From Aquabacter sp040755535 (lineage in GTDB: Bacteria; Pseudomonadota; Alphaproteobacteria; Rhizobiales; Xanthobacteraceae), in NCBI GenBank assembly GCA_040755535.1, contig JBFMAV010000088.1:1-15810 (forward strand): a DNA stretch of 15,810 nucleotides, read 5' to 3'. Every line of letters starts with the position of its first letter. The first letter of the stretch is position 1. A model generated the notes under the pieces. The model was not told the DNA's origin. It saw only the letters and a program-made list of their open reading frames with translations, and did not search any database. Of the stretch, positions 1-8,754 are shown in pieces. A program made the position numbers and the translations under genes.

Positions 1-3000
1 ACGTGGAGAGGCTGCCGCGATTGTGGACGTAATTCTCCGTGCCGTCGCTGGTGATGGCCGTGCCGCCCGCACCGCCGGTCAGCGCCACACCCGGCGCCAC
101 ATTGATGATCGGATCGCCATTGCCCTGAGCCAAGATGGCGGTCGCGCCGGCGCCCGAGGCGGTGATCGAGGCATTGGCGTGCACCGTCACCTTGCCGGAG
201 CTGCTAGAGCTGCCATTGAGCAGGGTCATCGTCGTCCCGTTCATCACCAGGCCGCCGCCGTTGCTGACCGATTGGGCAATCACACCGTCCGCCCCCGCGC
301 CGGTCACTGTGATGGGGGCGTTGACCGTGACCGTCACCGCCCCGCCCGTGCCCGTGCCGCCGGAGGTCCTGGTGGCGGTGGGGCTTTTTCCGTTGTTGAT
401 GATGGCGCCGCCGCCGCCACCAATGGATTGGGCCAGAATGCCCACGGCATTCTCGCCGGATGTGGTGATGACCCCGCTCGACGTCACCTGAACCTTACCG
501 GCATTGCCGGAACCGGCCGTGGCGCCAAGATTGGCTTTGCCATCCGCGGAGGCAATCCCGCCGCCGCCGCCGATCGATTGAGCGATGATGCCTACCGCCG
601 CACCGCCGGTGGTCGTGATGGCGCCGGAATTGGAGACTGTAACGCCAGCCCCCGAGCTGCCAGCCGAGCCGCCCAGGGCTGACGTCGATGCGTGCGAGAT
701 GGCCAAGCCGCCGCCGCCGCCGATGCTCTGGGCCACCAGCCCATGGGACAGCGCTCCCGACGTAGAGACCGAGGCGGACGAGGTCACGGTGACGCCGTTG
801 CCCGCCCCGGTCCCCTTTCCGCCGAGGGTATAGGTTGCGGTGTCGTTGACCTGGGTCCCGCCGAAATCGGTCCCGGCGATGCCGCCGCCACCGCCGATGG
901 ACTGGGCAATGACCGCTGGAGACCGGTCGCCTGCCGTCGTCACCGACCCGGACAGGGTTGTGGTGACCGCACTCGCGCCTCCCGTGCTGCCGGTGTTCGC
1001 GCCCAGAAGCAGGGTCTCGGTCCCGGTCAGCGTGGCGTTCGACCCCTGTCCGAACACCCCGGCGAGGGCAACGCCACCGCCGCCAGCAATAGACTGGGCG
1101 ATCATGCCGAGCGAGAGCAGCCCCTGCGTCTGCACCGCCCCGCTGGAGGTGAGCGAGACGCTGCCCGCATTGCCGCCGCCAGAGCCGCCGAGCCCGTAGG
1201 AGACGCTGAGCCAGGAGAGTTTTCCGGTCAGATTGATTTCGTTCACCGCAAATCCGCCGCCACCGGCGATGGACTGCGCCACGAGGCCAACCCCCATGGG
1301 GGCCGTATTGGACACGTGGGCCGAGCTCGTCACCGTCGTGCTGCCGCTCGCGCTGGCGCTTCCGCCGGTTCTGCCGAGGGCGAAGGAGGAGGTGTATTCG
1401 ACATTCGGCGCGGTCTGCGAGCTCAAGGTATCCACAATGCTCGCTGCGCCGCCGCCGCCGGAAATGGACTGCGCCAATAGACCCACTGCGCCCCGGCCGC
1501 CAGTGGACAGCGTGGTGGATGCGCCAAGCGTCACAGTCACCGAACCGGCCGGCCCGCCACCCCCGCCCAAGTTGAACGCGGCCGTCCCGGTTTCGCTCCC
1601 GCTTGCGGTGCCGTTCACGACGGCGGCGAGCCCGCCGCCGCCGCCAATGGACTGAGCGACCGCGGCATGGGCGTTCACCCCATAGGTCACGATGCTGGTG
1701 GCGCCACTATCGGCGCCGAAATTCAGCGTCACCGCCCCGCCGGGGCCGTTGATGCCCGATGCCGAACCAAGCGCGAGCGTCGTGGTGGTCCCGTCCACCT
1801 CCGCGACGCTTTGGGCATAGGTCTGCGACTTCGCAAGCCCGCCGCCGGCACCGATGGATTGCAGCACAATGCCTTCCGCTGCGGCGCCGCTGGTGGAAAG
1901 GCTCTGCTGCACCGCGCCTTTCACCGAGCCGCCACCGCCGCCCTGCGCCGTGTTGGACGCGCCGAGCGACAAGGTCTTGGTCGCCCCGCCGCTATAACCG
2001 CCGCTCTGGTAAGAGGACCCGGCGATGCCGCCGCCGCCGCCCAGGGACTGGCCGATGACGGCCGACGCCAGAGCCCCGTGAGTGGACACCGCGCCGGACA
2101 CAGTGAGGTTCACGTCTTGTGCGCTGAGGCTGGACCCGCCGGACGCGCCCAGCGCCATCGTGATCAATACGGTGCCGGCGTCGGCCGTGGTCGTGCTGGC
2201 ATCGCCGGCGATGCCACCGCCGGCGCCGATGGACTGAGCGACCAGACCATGGGCCAAGATGCCCGAGGTCGCGACGGCCTGGCTTTGGTCGAGGGTGACT
2301 TTGCCCCCCGTCCCCCCCGTCGCCGCCGACGTGCCCTGGACGAGGGCCAGCAGATAGGTCCCATTCGCGGCATTCGTGAAGCCTGAACCACTCGCGCCGC
2401 CACCCCCGCCCAGCGACTGAGCGAGGACGCCAATCGCGTGCGCCCCCGTCGTGGTGATGGGCGTTTTGGAGGTTACGGTGACCGGGCCGCCCGACCCGCC
2501 GGCGCCGGATGCGCCCTGGGCGAGAGATATGGCAATGCCGCTGTCGGTGATGGACGCCGAACCCGTGGTGAGCGCTTCAACGCTGCCGCCAACGCCCGTT
2601 ATGGTTTCGAAGACCGCCGCATTGGACCCCGTGAAGGAGCCGGCGGAGCCGCCGCCGCCGCCCACCGACTGCGCGAAGATACCATAGGATTGCGCACCCG
2701 AGGTCCAGATGCCTGGGGTGATTCCGTAAGCATTCACGCCCGCATTTGCCGTGACATTCACCGTGCCGCCTGCGCCACCCCCCCTGCCCGAGCCGCCGAG
2801 GCCAAGGGCGAGCGATCCCGTGCCGAAGGAGCCATAAGTGGTGGAGCTGTTGCCGCCATTGCCGCCGCCGCCGCCCACCGATTGCGCGAAGATGCCCGGC
2901 GAGCTGACACCGGTGGTGACGAGCGTGCCCTGGGTGGTCACCGTAACCGAGCCGCCCGCGGCGGCGCTGCCGCCGTTTCCGCCGACCGACAGGGAGATGG

Positions 3001-6000
3001 CGCTCTGGTTGAAGGAGGAATGGTCGTGAGTCGCGCCACCATTTCCGCCACCGCCACCCACCGATTGGGCGAAGATGGCGGGAGAATTATCCGGGACTTC
3101 GCCAGAGGCTGAGGTGGCGGAGGTGAGCGAAATGCCGGTGACGATCACCGACTGATTGGACACGTCGACGGTGCCGCCGGCGCCCGCGCTGCCACCTCCG
3201 CCGCCGATGGCCATGCTGAGGCCCAGCCCGAGAATGTCAGTGAAGGAGGTGCTGCCCTTCTTGCCGTCGGCGGCGACGCCCGTTTCGGCTGCGACCCCCG
3301 AGAGATTACCCATGAAATTCGCCGCGATGGCAGTGTAGGCCATGGTCTGTTGGGAGCTGAGCTTCACCTTGATCGGGGTGTCGGTCGTCACGAAGCTGTG
3401 GCCGCCATTTCCGCCCCCGCCGCCCACGGCCTGCGCCAGGATGCCCGGCGAAGCGGCGCCGAGCGTATTGATGTACGTGTTCACGCCAGCGGTTCCCGCG
3501 GACACGATGACCGAGCCGGACGCGGCGCCGGCGCCGCCATCGCCGCCGACCCCGATCGCCAGGGTCCCTCGGGTGTTTTTCTGCGCCGCCGATCCGCCCT
3601 CATAGCCGCCATAGCCGCCTTTCGACTCGCTCACCGACGAGCCGCCATTGCCGCCGCCGCCGCCAACCGATTGGGCCAAGATGCCGGCGGACTGCATGCC
3701 GAGGGTCTGGAGATTGCCGTTGGCCGTAAGGTTCACAGGGCCGCCATTGACGCCCTCGCCGCCCCAGCCGCCGACACTGACGGCGACGCCATAGGTCTTG
3801 CCTCTGGCACTGCCGTCGCTGGCCCCGCCATTGCCGCCGCCACCGCCCACGGACTGAGCGGAAATGCCCGCTGAGCCGGCGCCCTCGGTGATGATGGCCG
3901 CCGTCGAATTGACGGTCACACTACCGGAATTGTTGCCCGAGCCCCCGCCGCCGCCGATCGACAGGATCATGGCGGTGGCGTTCTTGGACGAGCTGTTGCT
4001 CTGGGTGGCGATGCTGGTGAAGGCAGCTTTGGCAAGGGTTTCCAGATCCTCGGAGGTCTGCGAGTCGGCCGCCCCCGATCCTGCAGCCGCGAAGATCGCT
4101 TCTGCGGCGAGGCTTTCGGTCAGGGAGTTGGAGCCTGCGGAGCTTGCCCCGCCATTACCGCCGCCGCCGCCAACCGACTGGGCCATAAGGCCGGCGGACG
4201 ATACGCCATAGGTGTGGATCAAGCCGCCGGCATCGACCTCTACGTCCCCGCCTGCGCCGCCTCCCGCGCCCGAGCCGCCGACCGCAACGGTCGCAGTCAA
4301 ATTGGAAGAGTATTTTTCGTAGCCGCCAAGGGAAACCGCCGAGCCGCCATTGCCACCCCCGCCACCCACCGACTGGGCAATCACGCCCGGCGACAGGGCA
4401 CCGTAGGTGATGAGCATGGGGCCGGAGGTGGAGCTGGCGCCCTGATTGGCGATGACCGTCACCTTCTGCCCGTTTCCGCCGGCCGCGCCCCCGCCGCCCA
4501 CCGCGATCGCCATGGTCGTTTGGCTGCCGGTGGCCGCGGAGGTCGCCGTTCCTCCATTGCCGCCCGATCCACCGATGGACTGGGCGACGATGGCGGGCGC
4601 GAGATCCGTGAAAAGGGCCGGGACAGACGGTAGCGTCCCGCTGGGAGGCGTCGGCAGCGTGCCGCTGGAAGGAGACACCATGACGCCCGGTTTCGGTTCG
4701 GACGGCAGCCAGCTGTAGCCAGGTGACGGCATGTCGGCCGGTGCCTGTACATCGGCCGGGACGCTCAGCGTCTGCGGCTGGCCGGTCTGAATTGTCCCCG
4801 CCACCGTCACGGTGACGGTACTGGCATTTCCGCCGGACGAGCCGGCGCCGCCGAGGGTCACGGACGACGAGTAGCCGTTCGTCTTCGTGTCGGTGTCCTG
4901 CGGCTTGATGCCGGACAAGCTTTCCGAGCGGGTTGAGCCTCCGCTGCCGCCCGCTCCGCCGATGGACTGCGCGATAATGCCCGCCGACATCTCGCCGAGC
5001 GCGTAAATGTTCCCGGCATTGACCGTGACCGCCCCGGCATTCTGGCCCGAACCTCCGTCTCCGCCGAAGGCGCTGGCATCGCCCAGGGAGAATTTGTCCT
5101 TGCCCCCCACGGCGTAGGACCCGGCCACCGCGGCGCCGCCCGTCCCTCCCGAACCGCCAACGGACTGGGCAACAATGCCGACCGACAGCGCCTTTTGCGT
5201 CGTGATCGTGCCATTCGAGGTCACCTGGACCCAGCCGGACTGGCCTCCATTGCCACCGCCGGCACCGACCGCGATGGTGCTGCTGAGGTCCATGGCGCCA
5301 GCGGCGGCCGCGCTCATGCCACCGTTGCCGCCATTGCCGCCGATGCTTTGGGCGACGAGTCCCGGCGACAACAGGCCGTTGGTGGACACCCCAGCGGCTG
5401 CGAGGGTGGCTCCGTTCTCAGCGATGCCCCCCGCGCCCCCCTGTCCGCCGACACTCACACTGGCGCTGAGCTGGCTGCCGATCGAGGCTGCCACGTCCGA
5501 TCCGCCGTTGCCGCCGGCCCCGCCAATGACCTGCAGGAGCAGGCCCGGCGATTGGTTTCCGGCTGTGCTGATGTCCCCGGTGGAGGATACCGAGCCCCCT
5601 GCCGCTTTGCCGCCCGCGCCGCCGCCTCCGCCGACGGCGACGCTCACGCCGGCGTCGCCCGAGAAGGCCACTCCCCCCGCAGCGAAACCGGCGCGACCGC
5701 CCGCCCCACCAATGACTTGTGCGGAGATTCCCGCGGACATGGGACCGGTGGTCGAGATCGGCGCGGAGTTTTGGACCTCGGCGCTGCCAGCGGTGCCGCC
5801 GTTCCCGCCGCCGCCGCCGACTGCGAGGGCCATGCCTGCCGACGTAAACGTGCCCGACACCGCAAAGCCGCCATTTCCACCGGATCCGCCCAGGGACTGG
5901 GCCAGGATGCCCGGCGCGTTTCCGATCGCGGAAGAGCTAGAGATGCCGCCATAATTATAAACTTGGACGCCATTGCTCGTGGCACCTGCGCCGCCCGTGC

Positions 6001-8611
6001 CGCCGACGGCGACCGATCCGCCGGTCATGAAGCCGGCATCAGCCGTGACCGACAATCCGCCCGCGCCGCCGCCGCCGCCGATCGACTGGGCGAGCAAAAC
6101 CGGCGCCCCGCCGCCGGAGGTGATCAGACCACCATAATTGACGACAACCACCTCGCCGCCCACGTTCCCGCTGCCGCCGGCGCCGCCAATGCTGGCGGCG
6201 ATCGAAAAATCGGAAAGGCTACCGGAACTGGACATCCCGCCCACGCCACCGCCGCCGCCAATGGATTGCGCAGCAATGGCGCTGGCTCCGTACCCGCTGG
6301 TCGAGATGGTGCTCGCGGCAACCATGTTTTCGGCGAGGACCATGCCGCCGGAGCCGCCCACCCCTCCGGCGCCGCCGAGGGACACGGAGAGGCTCGGATA
6401 GGCACCTGTTGCCATCGAGAAGGATGAGCCGCCCGAGCCGCCGCCACCGCCGATCGACTGGACCAACATGCCGAAGCTGCGCGCGCCATTGGTGGCAAGC
6501 GAGGAACTGTTGCTCACCCCCTGCGCAACGCCGCCGTTGCCGCCGGCCGATCCTGCGCTATTGACGCCGCCCCCGAGCGCGAGCCCGATACTGAAGCCGC
6601 CGGCCGCGCTCACGCTCAGCGAATTCCCCGCCGCGCCGCCGCCGCCGCCGATGGATTGGGACAGCAAAGCGGGGGAATCATCGCCATTGGTAAATATGGT
6701 AACGCTGTTGGTGCTGGCGAGAACCGATCCTCCGTCACCGGCTGTCCCGCCCGTGCCGCCGAGGGACATAGTTATACTGCCCTCGCTGCTGGCGGCGATC
6801 GCAACCCCATATCCGCCAGATCCGCCGCCGCCGCCAATGGATTGGCCCGCAATACCCGGAGAGCCTGCGCCCTGGGTGGAAATTTGGCTGTTCGGCAGGG
6901 ACCCACTCCCGTTCAACGGGCTGCACGTGCTGTAGGACACCGAACTGCCTTTGGGCGTCGTCTGCGCCACGCTGCAATTGATGTTGACGTCTCCGCCGGC
7001 CCCGCCACCGCCGCCGGTGCCGCCAATGCCAAGGGCCAAGGCCGCGCCCGCGGACATGGAGAAGGACAAGGCGCCGCCGCCGTTCCCGCCACCGCCACCC
7101 ACCGATTGGCCGAGGATCGCGGCAGAGTTGATTTCCGACGTGGAAATGGAACCGGTGTTCTTGATTGTGACGGTGCCGCCAGCGCCCCCATCGCCTCCGG
7201 ACCCGCCCTGGGCGATGGCCGCTCCCACGATGGCGGTTTCGGCCCCCCCCTGGGCGAACCCGCCACTGCCGCCACCACCGCCGATGGATTGGGCGAAAAT
7301 GCCGAAGGCGCCTCCCGGCGAGGATGCGGATATCACCGATCCATCGCAGGAACCGGTGCAGATGGACCCGCTATTCGTCACCTTCACGGCGCCGCCGTCG
7401 CCCCCGCCGCCGCCGCTGCCGCCGATCGCGACCGTGACGAAGGCCAACGTGTTGCCGATCGCCATGCCGCCCGTGCCGCCGGCGCCGCCCACCGATTGGG
7501 CCAAGATGCCTCCCGATTGTCCGCCGGGGGCATTAATGTGACCCTGATTACTGACCGTGACGTTGCCGCCATCCGCGGCATTCCCCGCTGAGCCGCCGAG
7601 GGCGGTGAGGCCGGCACTCTTGCCGGCGTCTCCCCCGCCGCCGCCGACGGATTGCGCGAACACTGCGAAATATCCCTGGCCGGTGACCTTGACGTTTCCG
7701 TAGTAGGCGGCATCGGCGCCTCTGTCGAAATCGTCGTTCTTGACATCGACCTCCACGCTGCCGGCGCCACCGCCATAGCCGCCGCCACCGCCATTTCCAC
7801 CGAACCAGGCATTGCTGTTGCCACCGCCGCCGCCACTTCCCCCGATGCTCTGGGCGAAGATGGCGTGGGCCTGCGTGGACGAGACCAGGACTTGGGAGGT
7901 GACCGAGACGTCTCCACCCGCCCCGCCCGCGCCCGCGTCTCCGCCACTCCCGCTGCTGATCGGATTCTCTTCGTTCCCGCCGCCACCCCCCTGGCCGCCG
8001 ACGCTCTGGGCCCAGATGCCGTATACGCCCGCGCCACTGACCGCTATCGGGTTTTGGAGCGTGACATTGACCGTTCCGCCATCGCCCCCGGCACCGCCAT
8101 CACCCCCATGTAACGACGTGTTATCGGTGGTTCCGCCCTGCCCGCCGTGCCCGCCCTCGGAATAGACGTAGAGGCCGGTATAGTTGAAGGTGCTGGATCC
8201 GGTCACGGTGGTGACGATGCTCACGTCGCCGCCCGTTCCGCCTGCGCCGCCGCCGCGACCGGCATAGCAGGATTCCCCCGGGCCGCCCTTGCCGCCATGG
8301 CCGCCGGTCGAGGAGGCGACGATGAAGGTCCCGTTATAGGTTTCTGGTCCCGTATAGGTGACGTTAGTACCTATTGAACCGGCATCGTTTCCGTCGCTGC
8401 CGTCTGTCGGCTTGGTGGTGCAAATGCTGTTCGGGCCACTTCCGTCGGGGCCGGCATTTGCCACCGTCGTATTGGTGTAGAAAACCGAAGTGCCCACTGC
8501 CGGGGTCTGGGCCAGAAGCGGCGAGGAGAAGAATTCGAGGGCAACCGAGGCCAAAAGCGCCGCCCGCAGAGCCTGGCCGGCGCGCGCGCCTCTCTGAGTA
8601 TCATGAAACAT
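1..8611 (-). CDS. Giant glycine-rich AQSIGGGGG-repeat surface protein, probable autotransporter passenger (3' end beyond window)
   Basis: The minus-strand frame beginning at the ATG at 8611 has no stop to the left edge: at least 2870 codons. The first ~35 residues form a signal peptide: Arg-rich start, hydrophobic core ALLASVALEFF, likely cleavage after PLLA. After a ~100-residue N-terminal segment with two cysteines (about C64 and C115), about 39 degenerate units follow. Each has AQSIGGGGG or a variant (AQSV, AQAV, GQSL, LQSI), more Gly pairs, then a short VTVxNxGxIxTxGxxSxGI stretch typical of beta-strands. AQS motifs checked at several distant points share one frame, so no frameshift is apparent. 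The last visible residues (AILAQGNG...NYVHNRGSLST) resemble the transition towards an autotransporter barrel in rhizobial proteins; the barrel itself is not in view. Likely role is an exported adhesin or matrix protein (inferred). The ribosome site is weak (G-rich, no clear AGGAG). It lies 448 bases downstream of hsdR and probably has its own promoter. A type I-secreted or two-partner exoprotein is an alternative. Confidence 0.85.
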   Translation of the reverse strand, partial: MFHDTQRGARAGQALRAALLASVALEFFSSPLLAQTPAVGTSVFYTNTTVANAGPDGSGPNSICTTKPTDGSDGNDAGSIGTNVTYTGPETYNGTFIVASSTGGHGGKGGPGESCYAGRGGGAGGTGGDVSIVTTVTGSSTFNYTGLYVYSEGGHGGQGGTTDNTSLHGGDGGAGGDGGTVNVTLQNPIAVSGAGVYGIWAQSVGGQGGGGGNEENPISSGSGGDAGAGGAGGDVSVTSQVLVSSTQAHAIFAQSIGGSGGGGGNSNAWFGGNGGGGGYGGGAGSVEVDVKNDDFDRGADAAYYGNVKVTGQGYFAVFAQSVGGGGGDAGKSAGLTALGGSAGNAADGGNVTVSNQGHINAPGGQSGGILAQSVGGAGGTGGMAIGNTLAFVTVAIGGSGGGGGDGGAVKVTNSGSICTGSCDGSVISASSPGGAFGIFAQSIGGGGGSGGFAQGGAETAIVGAAIAQGGSGGDGGAGGTVTIKNTGSISTSEINSAAILGQSVGGGGGNGGGALSFSMSAGAALALGIGGTGGGGGAGGDVNINCSVAQTTPKGSSVSYSTCSPLNGSGSLPNSQISTQGAGSPGIAGQSIGGGGGSGGYGVAIAASSEGSITMSLGGTGGTAGDGGSVLASTNSVTIFTNGDDSPALLSQSIGGGGGAAGNSLSVSAAGGFSIGLALGGGVNSAGSAGGNGGVAQGVSNSSSLATNGARSFGMLVQSIGGGGGSGGSSFSMATGAYPSLSVSLGGAGGVGGSGGMVLAENMVAASTISTSGYGASAIAAQSIGGGGGVGGMSSSGSLSDFSIAASIGGAGGSGNVGGEVVVVNYGGLITSGGGAPVLLAQSIGGGGGAGGLSVTADAGFMTGGSVAVGGTGGAGATSNGVQVYNYGGISSSSAIGNAPGILAQSLGGSGGNGGFAVSGTFTSAGMALAVGGGGGNGGTAGSAEVQNSAPISTTGPMSAGISAQVIGGAGGRAGFAAGGVAFSGDAGVSVAVGGGGGAGGKAAGGSVSSTGDISTAGNQSPGLLLQVIGGAGGNGGSDVAASIGSQLSASVSVGGQGGAGGIAENGATLAAAGVSTNGLLSPGLVAQSIGGNGGNGGMSAAAAGAMDLSSTIAVGAGGGNGGQSGWVQVTSNGTITTQKALSVGIVAQSVGGSGGTGGAAVAGSYAVGGKDKFSLGDASAFGGDGGSGQNAGAVTVNAGNIYALGEMSAGIIAQSIGGAGGSGGSTRSESLSGIKPQDTDTKTNGYSSSVTLGGAGSSGGNASTVTVTVAGTIQTGQPQTLSVPADVQAPADMPSPGYSWLPSEPKPGVMVSPSSGTLPTPPSGTLPSVPALFTDLAPAIVAQSIGGSGGNGGTATSAATGSQTTMAIAVGGGGAAGGNGQKVTVIANQGASSTSGPMLITYGALSPGVIAQSVGGGGGNGGSAVSLGGYEKYSSNLTATVAVGGSGAGGGAGGDVEVDAGGLIHTYGVSSAGLMAQSVGGGGGNGGASSAGSNSLTESLAAEAIFAAAGSGAADSQTSEDLETLAKAAFTSIATQSNSSSKNATAMILSIGGGGGSGNNSGSVTVNSTAAIITEGAGSAGISAQSVGGGGGNGGASDGSARGKTYGVAVSVGGWGGEGVNGGPVNLTANGNLQTLGMQSAGILAQSVGGGGGNGGSSVSESKGGYGGYEGGSAAQKNTRGTLAIGVGGDGGAGAASGSVIVSAGTAGVNTYINTLGAASPGILAQAVGGGGGNGGHSFVTTDTPIKVKLSSQQTMAYTAIAANFMGNLSGVAAETGVAADGKKGSTSFTDILGLGLSMAIGGGGGSAGAGGTVDVSNQSVIVTGISLTSATSASGEVPDNSPAIFAQSVGGGGGNGGATHDHSSFNQSAISLSVGGNGGSAAAGGSVTVTTQGTLVTTGVSSPGIFAQSVGGGGGNGGNSSTTYGSFGTGSLALGLGGSGRGGGAGGTVNVTANAGVNAYGITPGIWTSGAQSYGIFAQSVGGGGGSAGSFTGSNAAVFETITGVGGSVEALTTGSASITDSGIAISLAQGASGAGGSGGPVTVTSKTPITTTGAHAIGVLAQSLGGGGGASGSGFTNAANGTYLLALVQGTSAATGGTGGKVTLDQSQAVATSGILAHGLVAQSIGAGGGIAGDASTTTADAGTVLITMALGASGGSSLSAQDVNLTVSGAVSTHGALASAVIGQSLGGGGGIAGSSYQSGGYSGGATKTLSLGASNTAQGGGGGSVKGAVQQSLSTSGAAAEGIVLQSIGAGGGLAKSQTYAQSVAEVDGTTTTLALGSASGINGPGGAVTLNFGADSGATSIVTYGVNAHAAVAQSIGGGGGLAAVVNGTASGSETGTAAFNLGGGGGPAGSVTVTLGASTTLSTGGRGAVGLLAQSISGGGGAASIVDTLSSQTAPNVEYTSSFALGRTGGSASASGSTTVTSSAHVSNTAPMGVGLVAQSIAGGGGFAVNEINLTGKLSWLSVSYGLGGSGGGNAGSVSLTSSGAVQTQGLLSLGMIAQSIAGGGGVALAGVFGQGSNATLTGTETLLLGANTGSTGGASAVTTTLSGSVTTAGDRSPAVIAQSIGGGGGIAGTDFGGTQVNDTATYTLGGKGTGAGNGVTVTSSASVSTSGALSHGLVAQSIGGGGGLAISHASTSALGGSAGSSGAGVTVSNSGAITTTGGAAVGIIAQSIGGGGGIASADGKANLGATAGSGNAGKVQVTSSGVITTSGENAVGILAQSIGGGGGAIINNGKSPTATRTSGGTGTGGAVTVTVNAPITVTGAGADGVIAQSVSNGGGLVMNGTTMTLLNGSSSSSGKVTVHANASITASGAGATAILAQGNGDPIINVAPGVALTGGAGGTAITSDGTENYVHNRGSLST
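260..8015 (-). repeat. About 39 degenerate tandem units (AQSIGGGGG motif) within the giant surface protein
   Basis: AQSIGGGGG-type motifs recur from about 8002 down to about 277, usually 170-240 bases apart (average near 203 bases, about 68 residues). Variants include AQSVGGGGG (2668, 2877, 3058, 7099, 7490), AQSIAGGGG (1087, 1267), AQSISGGGG (1460), GQSLGGGGG (2041) and a divergent pair with VIGGAG (5524, 5710). The last copy is AQSVSNGGG (about 277). Units are diverged in DNA sequence as well as in length, so they are old duplications rather than a recent expansion. Short in-frame GCC/CCG runs mark the glycine blocks. The count is by eye and could be off by one or two. Confidence 0.85.
4616..4792 (-). 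other. Proline-rich insert (about 59 residues) in the glycine repeat array
   Basis: Read in the frame of the giant gene, residues about 1274-1332 contain no glycine block. They are instead rich in Pro, Ser and Thr, including the near-duplicate SSGTLPTPPSGTLPS. The stretch follows a VAGTIQTG segment and is followed directly by a normal IVAQSIGGSGG motif, so the frame is maintained. Such a segment would behave as an extended linker or stalk within the passenger. Its function is unknown. Confidence 0.7.
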
Positions 8612-8631
8612 TACGGCCCCCCGCCGGTAGA

Positions 8632-8649
8632 TAATTAGCTTGCTAATTA
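8632..8649. promoter_or_regulatory. 18-base palindrome with SlyA/MarR-type core, upstream of the giant surface protein gene
   Basis: Perfect 8-base arms (TAATTAGC / GCTAATTA) surround a 2-base centre. Read on the minus strand, the inner 12 bases (8635-8646) are exactly TTAGCAAGCTAA, the published SlyA consensus operator of enterobacteria. The right edge of the palindrome on the minus strand lies 20 bases before the start codon at 8611, where a bound regulator would overlap the promoter or early leader. The AT-rich stretch 8631-8670 stands out in GC-rich surroundings and could hold a -10 element (TAATTA) inside the palindrome; I see no convincing -35. The regulator's identity in this organism is inferred from site similarity only. 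Confidence 0.55.
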
Positions 8650-8726
8650 AAAATTGAATGGATTCTTATTGCCGATCTACATAGGGCTACTGAGGGGCTC
8701 AATGGCGAATTTTGGGACGATTCGCT

Positions 8727-8754
8727 GACGCTTCTTGCCGATACGGCAAGCGTC
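8727..8754. other. Stem-loop in the hsdR-adhesin intergenic region
   Basis: CTTGCCG (8734-8740) pairs with CGGCAAG (8744-8750) around the 3-base loop ATA. The stem can be extended by GACG (8727-8730) with CGTC (8751-8754), leaving a 3-base bulge on one side. It sits about 120 bases upstream of the giant gene's start. Neither strand has a T-run directly after it, so a rho-independent terminator is unlikely; an operator or an RNA leader structure is possible. Confidence 0.4.

Noticed and set aside
260..8015. CRISPR array or minisatellite as the cause of the repetition
   Set aside because: Period is about 200 bases and variable, there are no identical repeats with unique spacers, and the frame is maintained throughout: these are protein repeats.
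7384..8037. Minus-strand ORF of 217 codons in another frame within the giant gene
   Set aside because: Wrong frame relative to the AQSIGGGGG repeats. Its Arg/Ser/Ala-rich composition is that of an out-of-frame reading.
23..8377. Many Pro/Ala-rich or His/Gly/Arg-rich plus-strand ORFs across the left half
   Set aside because: They read GCC/CCG-rich DNA antisense to the glycine repeats (PPPPP or AAAAA opposite GGGGG). The minus frame has the signal peptide and the consistent repeat.
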